Source: DUMC01 sp035362115 (GTDB lineage Bacteria > Bacillota > Clostridia > Acetivibrionales > DUMC01). Taken from it: a stretch of 14,658 bases of DNA. The stretch covers positions 1 to 14,658 of the forward strand of contig DAOSDD010000099.1 in NCBI GenBank assembly GCA_035362115.1, in the 5' to 3' direction. The notes beneath the pieces are model-generated. The model was not told the DNA's origin. It did not search any database and saw only the letters and a program-made list of their open reading frames with translations. This document shows, in pieces, positions 6,538 through 13,585 of this stretch. The position numbers were made by a program, and so were the translations under genes. How positions within the stretch are numbered: the first letter of the stretch is position 1; each line of letters begins with the position of its first letter.

Positions 6538-7047
6538 ATGGATGTAAAGAAACAATTGGAAGAAAAAATTTCCGATATGGAGAAGGTAGCAAGAATTTTT
6601 GAAATTGAGCCTTTTGACATATACTTTTTGGGCGGTTCTGCCTGTATATTAGGTGGTTATACAGATAGGGCCACGAGAGATTTTGATTTTATAGATTTAA
6701 ATTATCCTTCAAGACTAGGGAAGGTTTTTGTACAATTAAGAGATTTTGACATGTTGGAATATGAAAGTACTATTATATCACCTAAATATAAAGAGCGGGC
6801 TATAAAACTAAATGAATTTAAATATCTAAATATTTATTTGCTATCTGTAGAGGACATTATTGTTAGCAAAATAATCAGACTGGAACAAAAGGACTTGCAA
6901 GACATTTATGAACTTATTAAAGTTGCAGATAAAGAGCTTATAAATAAAATTATTGATGAAGTTTTAACTAGAAATGATTTATATGAATCGAAGAAAAAGC
7001 AATTTATAAAGCAGCTTTCTTTATTTAGGGAGAGATATAATGTATAG
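6538..7047 (+). CDS. Nucleotidyltransferase-fold protein (AbiEii/DUF6036-like)
   Basis: The protein is 169 residues from this start. Residues 29-53 carry the nucleotidyltransferase signature: G32-G-S34, then R44 and D48-F-D50 in 'RATRDFDFID', as in AbiEii/DUF6036-type minimal nucleotidyltransferases. The later 'LLSVEDIIVSKIIRLEQKDLQDI' (101-123) matches the family's S-x-E-D-x-x-x-x-K-x-x-R...KD-x-x-D helix. Where relatives often have a third acidic residue on the preceding strand, this protein reads L97-N-I-Y, so catalysis may be weakened; that reading is uncertain. In-frame ATG at 6526 and GTG at 6529 are alternative starts; ATG 6538 is preferred because GGTGA lies five bases upstream. It overlaps the next gene by 8 bp. 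Such proteins often form half of a toxin-antitoxin or defence pair, which is the likeliest role, but it is not proved. Confidence 0.7.
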   Translation: MDVKKQLEEKISDMEKVARIFEIEPFDIYFLGGSACILGGYTDRATRDFDFIDLNYPSRLGKVFVQLRDFDMLEYESTIISPKYKERAIKLNEFKYLNIYLLSVEDIIVSKIIRLEQKDLQDIYELIKVADKELINKIIDEVLTRNDLYESKKKQFIKQLSLFRERYNV

Positions 7048-7384
7048 AATAGTACGTGAAAGTTATGAGAATTATATAAATGATTTTTTGCCAAACAGCG
7101 CATCTGATTATCGTTATAAGATTATGCAGCCTTTTAGATTGATTTTTGACTTATCTGCGTACAAAGAAGAGAAAAACAAAAACAGTACAGATTACTTGAA
7201 ATTACAAGATTTTATATATTTAGCAAATAAAAATATTAAAGAATATCCGAATTTTAAATCCTTTTTGTGGAGCCTGGAATCAAGAAATATATTTGGTAAG
7301 AATAATGGAGTTTTATCCCGGGAAGAGTTTCTAGAACAAGCTAAAATTATAAACATGTTTTTAAAATTGTCTTATTGGAATTGA
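7040..7384 (+). CDS. Small helical protein, partner of the nucleotidyltransferase
   Basis: This 114-residue protein is not recognised. It looks soluble and mainly helical, with many Lys, Asn, Tyr and Phe and no signal peptide or membrane helix. It has no HEPN R-x(4-6)-H motif, so it is not an obvious HEPN toxin of the MNT-HEPN type. Its ATG lies within the end of the upstream gene (8 bp overlap), and AGGGAGAG at 7027-7034 sits five bases before it, so translation is coupled and the two products probably act together. Codon use is as AT-rich as its partner's and more so than the feo and rha genes, consistent with acquisition by transfer. The FeoB gene converges on it 51 bp away, with no clear terminator between. 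It is a candidate toxin, antitoxin or regulatory subunit. Confidence 0.65.
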   Translation: MYRIVRESYENYINDFLPNSASDYRYKIMQPFRLIFDLSAYKEEKNKNSTDYLKLQDFIYLANKNIKEYPNFKSFLWSLESRNIFGKNNGVLSREEFLEQAKIINMFLKLSYWN

Positions 7385-7435
7385 ATAGAATTCGCGTGGT
7401 AAATGGTTTAGTACGACATTGCGTCCACACCTAAA

Positions 7436-9652
7436 TTAAACCAATCCCAGCAGGCGCACAACGCTTGCTGTAATAAAACATATTACAATTCCTGTAATGG
7501 TAGGTATAAGGAAGGATATTATAGTCCATTTTAAACTCTGAGTTTCCTTTTTTATTGTCCAACAGGTAGTACCACATGGGAAGTGCATTAGAGAGAATAG
7601 CATGACACATACGGCAGTAAGCCAGGTCCATCCATGTGACAAAAGTAAATCCCGCAGCTCATTAAGACTGTCAAGTTCTAAAATATTGCCTGTTGCCATA
7701 TAACTCATAATAATTATAGGTATTACAATTTCATTAGCAGGGAAACTGAGTATGAAGGCCATGAGAATGTATCCATCCAGACCTGCTAGATGAGCAAAGG
7801 GTTGCAGAAAAACTGCACAGTGGTCCAGCAGGCTTAATGCTCCAACATGGACATTAGCCATAATCCAAATAATAAGACCTGCAGGAGCGGCAACTGCAAT
7901 AGCCCTTCCAAGGACGAATAAAGTTCTGTCGAATATGGAACGAATAATTATCCTGCCGATTTGCGGCTTACGGTATGGTGGTAGTTCCAGGGTAAATGAT
8001 GATGGGAGCCCTTTTAAAATTGTTTTTGATAATATATTTGATATTAAAAATGTCATTACTACACCAAGAATTATAACAATTAATAGTGCTAAAGTTGATA
8101 CAATAGACTTTAATGTTCCTGGTACCATTCCTGCGAAAAATATTGTTATTATTGCTATTAGTGTAGGGAACCGCCCATTGCATGGTACAAAATTATTAGT
8201 AATTATAGCAATAAGACGCTCTCTGGGAGAATCAATAATTCTGCATCCTACAATCCCTGCAGCATTGCATCCAAAGCCCATACACATGGTTAAAGCCTGC
8301 TTTCCATGTGCACATGCCCTTTTAAAAAAGCTGTCAAGGTTAAAAGCCACCCTTGGTAAATATCCCAGATCCTCCAGAAACGTAAACAGTGGAAAGAAAA
8401 TTGCCATGGGGGGGAGCATAACAGATACTACCCACACAAGTGTCCTATATATACCCATCACCAGCAGATCGCAGACCCATTGAGGAGTCTCTGCCCATAT
8501 AAAGAAATCTGTCAGATGTCTTTCAATCCCAAAAAGCAAAGTTGCAATTATTTCTGAGGGGTAATTGGCTCCGGTTATAGTTAACCAGAATATGACACCT
8601 AAAAGTCCAATCATTATAGGTATGCCAAATATTTTTGAAGTCAGGACGCTATCAATTTTTCTATCCATACTATTATATTTTTCATTATGAAATGTGACCG
8701 TATCCCTGCTGATTTCTTCTGCAAGCTTTACTATACAGGAAACGATCCTATCTCTCAGTTGATCATGATCAACTCCATTTTTACTTAAAAACCTTCTTGC
8801 ATTTTCTATATAGATTAGTAAATTCTGGTTTTCCATTAAATCAAAACCAAGATATTTCTCCATGGCTTTAAGCAGTGTTTTGTCGCCATCAATTAATTTT
8901 AGTGAAATCCAACGAATTCTCTGCGTATCTATAATAACATTTTTGGAGAAAAGGTCTATAGAAGCTTCATTCAAAAGGGTGTTTCTGTGTACCTCCGTTA
9001 ATATTTTTACTAAATTGGGCTCAACAATCTTAATAGCCTCTTCTATTAAATCATCATAGTTGAATCTCATGGGATTTATTTGAATTTTATTGCTTGTTAT
9101 ATCATATACTGCATCCATTAATTCTTTTAAGCCTTTGCTGCTTCTTGCATTTGTACCTACCACAGGTACACCAAGGCGGTTTGAGAGTTCCTTCAAGTTA
9201 ATGTGTATTTTTTTTCTTTTTGCTTCATCTAAAAGGTTTACGCACACAATCAAATTCTTTGTTATTTCCAGAGTTTGAAGCACAAGATTCAGGTTCCTTT
9301 CAAGACATGTAGCATCTGTAACTATTATAGTGGCGTCAGGATTGCCAAAACATACAAAATCCCTTGCTACCTCTTCTTCTACAGAATTTGCCATCAATGA
9401 GTAGGTTCCTGGTATATCTACCAGTATGAAATTTCTATCTTTATGGATGTAACTTCCCTGAGCATTTGTGACAGTCTTGCCTGGCCAGTTGCCCGTATGC
9501 TGATTTAAACCTGTTAAACTGTTAAAAACCGTGCTTTTACCTACATTCGGGTTGCCTGCCAGTGCAATCACCTTATCATTAGGTGATATACGCTCTATTT
9601 TTAGTTCAGATTCAAGAACACCTGCTCCTGTAGATTGATTTGTCAGTCCCAT
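7436..9652 (-). CDS. feoB: Ferrous iron transporter FeoB
   Basis: This 738-residue protein is the main Fe(II) importer of the inner membrane. The N-terminal G domain shows G1 GNPNVGKS (33-40), switch I 'GNWPGKT' (54-60), G3 DIPG (79-82), G4 N139-L-L-D142 and a G5-like 'TNARSSKG' (167-174). A helical linker follows, then the membrane region from about residue 340. The two Gate motifs are present in a clostridial-type form: 'GFGCNAAG' rather than GCNVPA, and 'NNFVPCNGRFP' rather than PFMSCGARLP. The C-terminus has the Cys-containing 'HFPCGTTCW' loop. About 28 residues precede the G domain. AGGGGGAA upstream supports the ATG. feoA lies 32 bp upstream on the same strand, so feoAB is one operon. 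The MntR/DtxR-type gene divergent from feoA is the probable regulator. Confidence 0.96.
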   Translation of the reverse strand: MGLTNQSTGAGVLESELKIERISPNDKVIALAGNPNVGKSTVFNSLTGLNQHTGNWPGKTVTNAQGSYIHKDRNFILVDIPGTYSLMANSVEEEVARDFVCFGNPDATIIVTDATCLERNLNLVLQTLEITKNLIVCVNLLDEAKRKKIHINLKELSNRLGVPVVGTNARSSKGLKELMDAVYDITSNKIQINPMRFNYDDLIEEAIKIVEPNLVKILTEVHRNTLLNEASIDLFSKNVIIDTQRIRWISLKLIDGDKTLLKAMEKYLGFDLMENQNLLIYIENARRFLSKNGVDHDQLRDRIVSCIVKLAEEISRDTVTFHNEKYNSMDRKIDSVLTSKIFGIPIMIGLLGVIFWLTITGANYPSEIIATLLFGIERHLTDFFIWAETPQWVCDLLVMGIYRTLVWVVSVMLPPMAIFFPLFTFLEDLGYLPRVAFNLDSFFKRACAHGKQALTMCMGFGCNAAGIVGCRIIDSPRERLIAIITNNFVPCNGRFPTLIAIITIFFAGMVPGTLKSIVSTLALLIVIILGVVMTFLISNILSKTILKGLPSSFTLELPPYRKPQIGRIIIRSIFDRTLFVLGRAIAVAAPAGLIIWIMANVHVGALSLLDHCAVFLQPFAHLAGLDGYILMAFILSFPANEIVIPIIIMSYMATGNILELDSLNELRDLLLSHGWTWLTAVCVMLFSLMHFPCGTTCWTIKKETQSLKWTIISFLIPTITGIVICFITASVVRLLGLV

Positions 9653-9684
9653 ATTCCAATTCCCCCTGATTATTTTATGCAGTA

Positions 9685-9921
9685 TTAATTTGCCCGTACA
9701 AGAATGTTCCCTGCTTCCTCCGAACGCAGTGCAATGACAGCACCTCTTATGTTATAGGCAGTAGGGTCACCTGAAGGGCTTTTCTGCAGAGCCTCAACTT
9801 CCGTATCTAAAATCAAACCAAGATCCAGCATTCTTCTTCGCATGATTCCACTGGATTTAAGTTCACATACTTTAGCCTTTTTTCCAAGTGGCAAATTATT
9901 TAGTGGTATAATAATTTCCAT
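9685..9921 (-). CDS. feoA: Ferrous iron transport protein A
   Basis: This is a small cytoplasmic SH3-like protein of 78 residues from this start, thought to bind FeoB and aid Fe(II) transport. The family pattern is visible: 'IPLNNLPLGKKAKVCEL' then 'SGIMRRRMLDLGLILDTEVEALQKSPSGDPTAYNIRGAVIALRSEEAGNILV', that is R-R-x-L-D-L-G-L, a P-x-G-D-P turn and R-G-x-x-I-A-L-R. An ATG six codons earlier (9939) is in frame, but the GGGGG at 9933-9937 lies inside that extension and can only act as Shine-Dalgarno for the ATG at 9921 (11 bases away), while 9939 has none of its own. The start choice is moderately sure. It is first in feoAB, with the promoter and direct repeats immediately upstream. Confidence 0.93.
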   Translation of the reverse strand: MEIIIPLNNLPLGKKAKVCELKSSGIMRRRMLDLGLILDTEVEALQKSPSGDPTAYNIRGAVIALRSEEAGNILVRAN

Positions 9922-9946
9922 AGTTCTACAAACCCCCATTTTATAC

Positions 9947-10013
9947 TTGTATTATAAAAGCTTTATTTCATATTTGCATTACAAAGGCTACGTTTTCATA
10001 CATGAATTACAAA
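9947..10013 (-). promoter_or_regulatory. feoAB promoter covered by imperfect ~27 bp direct repeats
   Basis: Read on the plus strand, TTGTATTATAAAAGCT...TTTCATA (9947-9972) is repeated as TTGCATTACAAAGGCT...TTTTCATA (9974-10000), about 20 of 27 positions matching. A third partial copy follows (ATGAATTACAAAA, 10002-10014). The core TGNATTAYAAA recurs every 27-28 bp. On the minus strand the first copy contains a TATAAT (9951-9956) placed to start transcription around 9944; the second copy covers the -35 area, where no good -35 hexamer exists. No classic Fur box or IdeR/DtxR box is seen. Confidence 0.5.
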
Positions 10014-10033
10014 ACTTTGCCCGGCTCTTTATG

Positions 10034-10096
10034 TTCATATATTATTTCCCCTAAATAAGCCGCGAGAAAATATCTTTCTCAAGACTAATATATGAA
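10034..10096. repeat. Inverted repeat TTCATATATTA in the feo/regulator intergenic region
   Basis: TTCATATATTA (10034-10044) is perfectly inverted as TAATATATGAA (10086-10096), 41 bp apart. A smaller stem, GAGAAA (10064-10069) with TTTCTC (10075-10080), is nested within. It lies between the feoA repeats and the regulator gene and could be an operator pair or a leader structure. Confidence 0.5.
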
Positions 10097-10172
10097 AAAT
10101 AAAATGCAAGTGTTACGAATATACATTAAATAAGTTATGTAGATTCATATTTATGAAATGGAGTGATACTAT

Positions 10173-10685
10173 ATGAAAAAGGAACGTGAATTTCATACGG
10201 TTCGTGGCTATCAGCTTCTCGGACAGAATAAAACTCTTTTAACTTCTGCACTGGAAGATTACCTTGAAATGATATACAGAAATGATCAAGGGGAAGGTTA
10301 TATTAGGATAAATATGATTGCTGAGCTATTGAATGTAAGGTCTTCATCAGCTACAAAAATGGTCCAGAAGCTAGCTTCCATGGGACTTTTGAATTACGAG
10401 AAATACGGCATTATCTCCTTAACTAAAAAAGGCAAAGAAATTGGCGAGTTTCTTCTTAAAAGACATAATATCATAGAGAAATTTTTAAAAACTATAGGGG
10501 TTAGTGAAAAACTGCTGGTTGAAACAGAATTGATAGAGCATAATGTAAGCTTAAACACGTTAAATAATATTTCCATTTTAAATAGCTTCTTTGAGGATAA
10601 CCCTGATATCTTTGAAATATTTATACAATATAAGGATAAAATGGGTGATAATAGAGATAGTAAATGCAATGATAAGCACCAATAG
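10173..10685 (+). CDS. DtxR/MntR family metal-dependent transcriptional regulator
   Basis: This 170-residue protein is a cytosolic DNA-binding repressor activated by Mn(II) or Fe(II). The winged helix spans about 22-88 (recognition part 'RSSSATKMVQKLASMGLLNYEKYGIISLTKKG'), then a helical dimerisation domain; there is no C-terminal SH3 domain. All six ligands of Bacillus MntR have counterparts: D29 and E32 in 'ALEDYLEMIY', H98 in 'KRHNIIEKFL', and E119, E122, H123 in 'ETELIEHN'. Compared with MntR there are about 20 extra N-terminal residues ('MKKEREFHTVRGYQLLGQNK'), as I recall for clostridial members beside feo genes. GGAG about nine bases upstream supports the start. Position divergent from feoAB makes iron uptake its likely target, and it may control itself from the shared region. 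Confidence 0.9.
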   Translation: MKKEREFHTVRGYQLLGQNKTLLTSALEDYLEMIYRNDQGEGYIRINMIAELLNVRSSSATKMVQKLASMGLLNYEKYGIISLTKKGKEIGEFLLKRHNIIEKFLKTIGVSEKLLVETELIEHNVSLNTLNNISILNSFFEDNPDIFEIFIQYKDKMGDNRDSKCNDKHQ

Positions 10686-10804
10686 CTAACTTGCGTATAT
10701 TAATAGAGAAAAAAAAGCAATCAAGCCTCTTACAATGCACCCTTAAATTCAGGGGCACATTTAAAATTTTTAAAGAAATATACTCCGGGAAATTCAGATA
10801 GGGT

Positions 10805-10832
10805 TTGACTTTTATATGGTAATTTGTATAAT
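10805..10832 (+). promoter_or_regulatory. Promoter upstream of the rhamnose isomerase gene
   Basis: TTGACT (10805-10810) and TATAAT (10827-10832) are 16 bp apart, five and six of six consensus bases respectively. This is the best promoter match in the window. It lies 110 bp before the chosen start, leaving an ~100-base leader. Confidence 0.65.
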
Positions 10833-10888
10833 ACCGTTATTAATTTAGCTGTGAATTGTGAGCAACTTATCTTATGCAACCGGTAATA

Positions 10889-10897
10889 TGATATAAT
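10889..10897 (+). promoter_or_regulatory. Second, extended -10 promoter candidate for the rhamnose genes
   Basis: TGATATAAT is a perfect extended -10 without a good -35. Transcription from it would begin near 10904, giving a short leader that still includes the Shine-Dalgarno at 10930-10934. Confidence 0.4.
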
Positions 10898-10941
10898 TAT
10901 AAGTGTTTTATATTTATATTCCAAGAACAGGGGGCATGAAG

Positions 10942-12237
10942 ATGGGTAATTCCGGCTTTAATAAAAATAATTGTGCAGATAGAATTGAAAAGGCTTATGA
11001 ATATGCAAGCAGTGTTTACAGGTCATTAGGTGTGGATACTGAAGATATATTGAAAACAATGCAAAGCATGCAAATCTCCCTTCACTGCTGGCAGGGTGAT
11101 GATGTAACAGGGTTTGAGACAAGTGCGGAAGGACTTTCCGGTGGTGGAATTATGGCAACTGGCAATTATTGTGGTAAGGCTTGCAATGGAGATGAGCTAA
11201 GGCAGGACATGGAAAAAGCAATGGGATTGATACCAGGTAAGCACCGTGTAAACCTGCATGCAATCTATGCTGAAACCGGAGGTAAATTTGTTGATAGAGA
11301 TGAACTTGAGGTTATACATTTTTCAAAATGGATAGATTGGGCCAAAACAAGGGGAATAGGAATTGATTTTAACCCTACGTTTTTTTCTCATAAAAATGCC
11401 AAAAGTGGTTTTACATTGTCCAGCAAAGATAAAGACATACGGTCATACTGGATAAAGCATGGAAAAGTATCACGTAAAATTGCCGCTGAAATAGGGAAAG
11501 AACTTGGTAAGACATGTATAAATAATGTATGGATTCCTGATGGTTCAAAGGACCTCACGGTAAGCCGTTTAGAACATCGGCTTATATTAAGGGACTCTCT
11601 TGATGAGATCTTTCAACAGAATTATGACAAAAAGCACCTGCTGGATGCAGTTGAAAGCAAGCTCTTTGGTATAGGCTCCGAAAGCTATGTAGTTGGATCA
11701 CATGAATTTTATATGGGGTATGCTTTGAATAGAAATATTATGCTTTGCCTTGACGCAGGGCATTTCCATCCTACAGAAGGTATAGCGGATAAAATTTCAT
11801 CAATTCTTGCTTTTTCAGATGAATTGCTGCTGCATATAAGCAGGGGTGTAAGATGGGACAGCGATCATGTAGCTCTATTAACTGATGATGTCCTTGCAAT
11901 TGCTCAGGAAGTAAAGAGAAGCAATGCTTTCGATAGTGTGCACTTTGCCCTTGACTTTTTTGACGCAAGTATTAACAGAATTATAGCATGGGTAGTGGGA
12001 GCAAGATCAGTTCTCAAAGCCATAATGATTTCCCTGCTTGAACCTACTGATTTATTAATGAAAGAAGAAATCAATGGAAACCTGGGAAATCGTCTTGCCT
12101 TAATGGAAGAATTAAAGACCCTGCCCTTTGCTGCTGTTTGGGATAAATACTGCTTTGAAAATAATATACCTGTTGGCCCGGCCTGGCTTAATGATATAGA
12201 AGAATATGAAGAAAAGGTTTTGCTTAGAAGGGAATAA
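10942..12237 (+). CDS. rhaA: L-rhamnose isomerase
   Basis: This 431-residue cytosolic enzyme converts L-rhamnose to L-rhamnulose, the first step of the pathway, using divalent metal such as Mn(II). Family blocks are clear: 'ISLHCWQGDDVTGFE' (45-59), 'GIDFNPTFFSHKNAKSGFTLSS' (140-161), 'IPDGSKD' (198-204), 'CLDAGHFHPTE' (269-279) and 'RWDSDHV' (304-310), with Asp/His residues at 271, 274, 306 and 308 in the metal and substrate site. Length is about normal (roughly 420). The longest frame opens at a GTG (10903), and an ATG lies at 10936, but GGGGG at 10930-10934 is only one base from that ATG and seven from the ATG at 10942, so 10942 is chosen. The class II aldolase follows 37 bp later, probably in the same operon. 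Confidence 0.93.
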   Translation: MGNSGFNKNNCADRIEKAYEYASSVYRSLGVDTEDILKTMQSMQISLHCWQGDDVTGFETSAEGLSGGGIMATGNYCGKACNGDELRQDMEKAMGLIPGKHRVNLHAIYAETGGKFVDRDELEVIHFSKWIDWAKTRGIGIDFNPTFFSHKNAKSGFTLSSKDKDIRSYWIKHGKVSRKIAAEIGKELGKTCINNVWIPDGSKDLTVSRLEHRLILRDSLDEIFQQNYDKKHLLDAVESKLFGIGSESYVVGSHEFYMGYALNRNIMLCLDAGHFHPTEGIADKISSILAFSDELLLHISRGVRWDSDHVALLTDDVLAIAQEVKRSNAFDSVHFALDFFDASINRIIAWVVGARSVLKAIMISLLEPTDLLMKEEINGNLGNRLALMEELKTLPFAAVWDKYCFENNIPVGPAWLNDIEEYEEKVLLRRE

Positions 12238-12274
12238 CGCAAAATCATAAATAAAAGAAGGAGGAGGAGATGGA

Positions 12275-13441
12275 ATGGATTGCAAAGGCTTCAGAGAATT
12301 AGAAAGAATTTCGCATGTAGTTGGTAATAAAGCTGAATATGTTCAGGGGGGCGGAGGCAATACTTCAGTCAAGCTCGAGCAGAGGCAGGGCCTGGAGCAG
12401 AATCTAAATCTTGAAACTAAAGTTGAATTTAACAAGTTGATGGCTGTAAAAGCGTCGGGGTATAAGTTAAAGCAAATTACCACAGAAGACGGGTTCGTAG
12501 TTGTTAACTATAAAAATATAAAAGAGTATTATGAGAAAGTTGATTTTGAGCAGGACATTGATTATGAAAAAGATAGCGTTAAGTTTACTAAAGATAATAT
12601 TGTAAAAATCGAAGGGCTAAAGGAATTGCGACCTTCTGTGGAAGCCGGGTTTCATTCGATTCTTAAAAAATATGTAATACATACCCACCCTGTTTATGCC
12701 AATATTGTATGCTGCTCTACTAATGGAGAAGAACTGGTACGAGAGATATTCCCGGAAGAACAATGGAATACATTATGGATACCATATGTTAACCCCGGCT
12801 TTTTTCTAACGGTAAAAATAAAAGATGGCATTGAAAAATGTGAGAAGAAGGGAAAATTTCCCGAGGTAATCTTTATGGAGAACCACGGACTGATAGTTAC
12901 ATCAGATGATATGGAAAACTGTATAACTCTCCATAATAAAGTAAATGACCAAATTAAGAAATATTTTAAAATAGATAAACCTTATCCTGAAATCAAAATT
13001 ATAAGATTGGATAAAGAAATATCCAAGAATTATAATATATCAGGAGGTTATCATATAACTGAAAGTGAGGATGTATGCGGGAACAGAGATGCATATATAA
13101 GCATGACCGGATATTTGAAAGACTTTTTTAAAGGAAGCAATTTATGCAGGAACTTTTTTGAAAAGTATGTTCTTTATCCCGATCAGCTTGTATATCTAAA
13201 TGACAGTGCCTCTTTAGACAAAGATGAAAATAGGCTTAATATAAATACATTAACAGGTGAGTTAATATATAGAACAAACTATAATGAAGCTCTTACTATT
13301 GAGGAAACATTACTTGCATATATCTATATTATAAAAAACATTGAGAAATGCGGATTAAAAGTCAAATCTATGACCCTGGAGGAAATTGACTATATCAGGA
13401 ATTGGGAAAGTGAAAAGTATAGGAAAAGTTTGATGAAATAA
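12275..13441 (+). CDS. Class II aldolase/adducin family protein, probable rhamnulose-1-phosphate aldolase
   Basis: This 388-residue cytosolic, probably Zn-dependent aldolase likely splits L-rhamnulose 1-phosphate into dihydroxyacetone phosphate and L-lactaldehyde; that substrate is inferred from the upstream rhamnose isomerase. Visible class II motifs are G25-GGGNTS (25-31), 'LMAVKASG' (55-62), E123 in 'RPSVEAGFH', H136-T-H138 in 'VIHTHP', and H204 in 'MENHGLIV'. Pattern and length resemble the aldolase half of the long fused aldolase-dehydrogenase proteins (RhaEW/YuxG type) rather than the short E. coli RhaD of about 270 residues, but the dehydrogenase half is missing. The C-terminal part (about 245-388) includes 'LYPDQLVYLN'. 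AAGGAGGAGGAG at 12258-12269 is a very strong Shine-Dalgarno. It ends at a long palindrome shared with the convergent ferritin-like gene. Confidence 0.8.
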   Translation: MDCKGFRELERISHVVGNKAEYVQGGGGNTSVKLEQRQGLEQNLNLETKVEFNKLMAVKASGYKLKQITTEDGFVVVNYKNIKEYYEKVDFEQDIDYEKDSVKFTKDNIVKIEGLKELRPSVEAGFHSILKKYVIHTHPVYANIVCCSTNGEELVREIFPEEQWNTLWIPYVNPGFFLTVKIKDGIEKCEKKGKFPEVIFMENHGLIVTSDDMENCITLHNKVNDQIKKYFKIDKPYPEIKIIRLDKEISKNYNISGGYHITESEDVCGNRDAYISMTGYLKDFFKGSNLCRNFFEKYVLYPDQLVYLNDSASLDKDENRLNINTLTGELIYRTNYNEALTIEETLLAYIYIIKNIEKCGLKVKSMTLEEIDYIRNWESEKYRKSLMK

Positions 13442-13444
13442 GCA

Positions 13445-13585
13445 AGTGAAGAGGAGCGGGTGCATTTAATTTATATGAAGAAAATATTGGTAAGGGGCAT
13501 AAGTGGAGATGTTCTAAGCACCGTAATGACAGCCCCTGATAAATATTTCTTCATATTTGATAAATGCATCCCATATGCTTTCACT
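13445..13585. repeat. Long imperfect palindrome filling the convergent intergenic gap
   Basis: Two 41-base arms (13458-13498 and 13532-13572) are inverted copies with scattered mismatches; shared blocks are TGCATTTA, ATATGAAGAAA and AGGGGC. The similarity continues outward to AGTGAA (13445-13450) and TTCACT (13580-13585). The central loop is about 33 bases. The structure occupies essentially all of the gap between two convergent stop codons. There is no T-run, so it is not a plain bidirectional terminator. It may be a MITE-like foldback element or a stable 3' mRNA structure. Confidence 0.75.

Larger units (their letters stand above)
10686..10941. other. Leader region of the rhamnose genes
   Basis: This 256 bp non-coding stretch follows the regulator stop. 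It holds two promoter candidates (separate entries) and the GGGGG Shine-Dalgarno at 10930-10934. No convincing terminator for the regulator gene and no clear catabolite-response (cre-type) palindrome was recognised. Confidence 0.5.

Noticed and set aside
7040..7384. HEPN toxin identity for the small cassette protein
   Set aside because: No R-x(4-6)-H catalytic motif is present, so the standard MNT-HEPN label is not supported.
7404..7443. TGGTTTA/TAAACCA inverted repeat between the cassette and feoB as a terminator
   Set aside because: The stem is only 7 bp with a 26-base loop and no T-run on either strand.
7935..8483. 182-codon open frame antisense to feoB
   Set aside because: It lies wholly within the conserved FeoB membrane domain, has no Shine-Dalgarno support and shows no family motif; it is a shadow frame.
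10734..10757. Weak stem TGCACCC/GGGGCACA after the regulator gene as a terminator
   Set aside because: The pairing is poor with mismatches in the stem, and the following T-run is not adjacent.
10850..10866. A lac operator-like GAATTGTGAGCAAC stretch before the rhamnose genes
   Set aside because: Only one half-site resembles a LacI-type operator and no symmetric partner follows; probably chance.
10903..10941. GTG at 10903 or ATG at 10936 as start of the rhamnose isomerase
   Set aside because: The only good Shine-Dalgarno (10930-10934) follows the GTG and is too close to the ATG at 10936; ATG 10942 fits.
11904..12248. 114-codon open frame antisense to the rhamnose isomerase gene
   Set aside because: It is antisense to a strongly conserved enzyme and has no independent coding evidence.
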